From: Chloroflexota bacterium
GTDB lineage: Bacteria; Chloroflexota; Dehalococcoidia; SM23-28-2; RBG-16-64-32
Direction of reading: 5' to 3'
Assembly: GCA_005882985.1 (NCBI GenBank)
Contig: VBEJ01000039.1
Location: 1 to 48,428 of the forward strand
Length of the DNA: 48,428 nucleotides
Shown: one piece after another, positions 47,682-48,428 of the stretch
Layout: every line of letters starts with the position of its first letter
Numbering within the stretch: position 1 is the first letter of the stretch
Translations under genes and position numbers: made by a program
The notes under the pieces: generated by a model
The model's input: only the letters and a program-made list of their open reading frames with translations
Databases searched by the model: none
What the model was told of the DNA's origin: nothing

Positions 47682-48428
47682 GCCCGCGCGGACAGATAGT
47701 CCCGAAGCGGCTGGACGGTGAAGTGCGGATCGTCACGTACGAGCGACGAAATTGCCGCCGCCGCCGTGTCGATCGTCGTGAGGCAGGGAATCCGTTTCTC
47801 AGCGGCCGCGCGGCGAATTTCAAAGCCGTCTCGCAGCGTCTCGGTGACACGGCCCTCTGGCGTGTTGATGACGGCATCGACGAGGCCGTCCTGGATCACA
47901 TCGACGACGTTGGGATGGCCTTCTTCGATGCGTTTCGGGACCTGCTCCACCTCGAGATCCATCGCGCGGATCATCGCTGCCGTGCCGGCGGTCGCGCACA
48001 AGCGATATCCCGCGGCAGCGAGGTCTCGAATGAGGCCGAGTGCTTCCGGCTTCGTGCGGTCGGCGAGGCTGAGAAGGATCGATCCCTTGCGTGGCAGCGA
48101 CATGTCGGCGGCGATGAGTGCCTTCGCGAGCGCGGCCTCAAAGGTATGATCGACGCCCATCACTTCGCCTGTGGACTTCATCTCGGGCCCCAGGTGAGTA
48201 TCGACCCCGATCAGCTTCGACATCGAAAAAACTGGGGCCTTGACCGCGACCAGGTTCTGTCGCGGCCAGAGGCCGGGTGCGTAACCGAGGTCCGCCAGCG
48301 TCTTGCCGAGCATCACCTGAACGGCGAGACGGACCATCGGTACACCCGTTACCTTCGAGAGGAACGGGACGGTGCGGCTGGCACGTGGATTGACCTCGAG
48401 GACGTAAACGTCAGATGGCGGCCCGTCA
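47678..48428 (-). CDS. carB: Carbamoyl-phosphate synthase large subunit, C-terminal part (runs off the window)
   Basis: The frame is open at the right end; about 249 residues are visible. VYVLEVNPRASRTVPFLSKVTGVPM (reading into the window) is the classic CarB motif of the second ATP-grasp half. The MGS-like allosteric domain follows (GSILLSLADRTKPEALGLIRDLAAAGYRLCATAGTAAMIRA; VINTPEGRVTETLRDGFEIRRAAAEKRIPC). CarB makes carbamoyl phosphate from glutamine-derived ammonia, bicarbonate and ATP for pyrimidine and arginine synthesis. The track start ATG 48337 is internal. It is directly upstream of pyrK. Confidence 0.96.
   Translation of the reverse strand, partial: DGPPSDVYVLEVNPRASRTVPFLSKVTGVPMVRLAVQVMLGKTLADLGYAPGLWPRQNLVAVKAPVFSMSKLIGVDTHLGPEMKSTGEVMGVDHTFEAALAKALIAADMSLPRKGSILLSLADRTKPEALGLIRDLAAAGYRLCATAGTAAMIRAMDLEVEQVPKRIEEGHPNVVDVIQDGLVDAVINTPEGRVTETLRDGFEIRRAAAEKRIPCLTTIDTAAAAISSLVRDDPHFTVQPLRDYLSARA

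Overview
The window is one high-GC bacterial contig segment, open at both ends, packed with housekeeping genes. Gene order and style suggest Chloroflexota, probably a Dehalococcoidia-like lineage. This is inferred from the dnaX-ybaB-recR-recO-FmdB run, the rsmI-metG-tatD-prenyl synthase run, TPTRTPT-type linkers in the secreted glycosidase, a GuaB3-type IMP dehydrogenase and PD40/TolB-like propellers. No 16S rRNA or other phylogenetic marker was searched.

Layout. 1-3.3 kb (+): the end of dnaX, ybaB, recR, recO and two tandem FmdB zinc ribbons, all tightly coupled. 3.3-7.6 kb (-): rsmI, metG, tatD and a trans-prenyl diphosphate synthase. 7.6-8.9 kb: a divergent control region (good promoter plus a 16-bp dyad) and guaB3. 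8.9-12.6 kb is the accessory part: a frameshifted P-loop kinase, a broken HAD phosphatase, a DinB-like gene, a small membrane protein, and a parA plus ribbon-helix-helix partition pair. The partition pair is flanked on both sides by tandem 8-bp iterons that the ORF track does not show. 12.6-16.9 kb (-): hisS, prfA, prmC and an Rv2578c-like radical SAM gene. 16.9-23.1 kb: rel, comM, otsB and convergent otsA-like. 23.2 kb: tRNA-Arg(CCG). 23.5-27.8 kb: a DUF4956-VTC pair and a modular secreted glycosidase whose signal peptide has no standard start codon. 27.8-31.4 kb: a zinc alcohol dehydrogenase, an alpha/beta hydrolase broken by a frameshift, and two crotonases. 31.6-34.6 kb: plsY, degV and a flavin disulfide reductase. 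34.6-39.5 kb: a MacB/LolD-type ABC pair and two PD40 propeller proteins. 39.5-42.5 kb: a MaoC-like hotdog protein, a membrane cyclophilin, tatA, a small membrane protein, tRNA-Pro(TGG) and a 47-residue Flp-pilin-like gene missed by the ORF track. 42.6-48.4 kb: pyrD, a small zinc protein, a SufR-like Fe-S regulator coupled to mrp, a metallo-beta-lactamase, pyrK and the end of carB.

How the genes work together. recR/recO and ybaB belong to recombination repair beside the replication clamp-loader gene. prfA/prmC make and methylate RF1. carB, pyrK and pyrD are steps of UMP synthesis, with PyrK expected to pair with the class 1B PyrD. The SufR-like regulator and Mrp fit Fe-S cluster homeostasis. 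otsA/otsB fit synthesis of a non-reducing disaccharide osmolyte.

Candidate new biology. The strongest is the chromosomal parA/RHH cassette with 8-bp repeats (consensus CAGTRCRC) in front of parA and behind the RHH gene. Second is a recurring extended -10 motif (TGCTAnAmT) placed so close to start codons that rel, otsB, metG and others should be transcribed with little or no leader. Several frameshifts (9.3, 9.9 and 29.2 kb) are either real decay or assembly errors and should be checked against reads.
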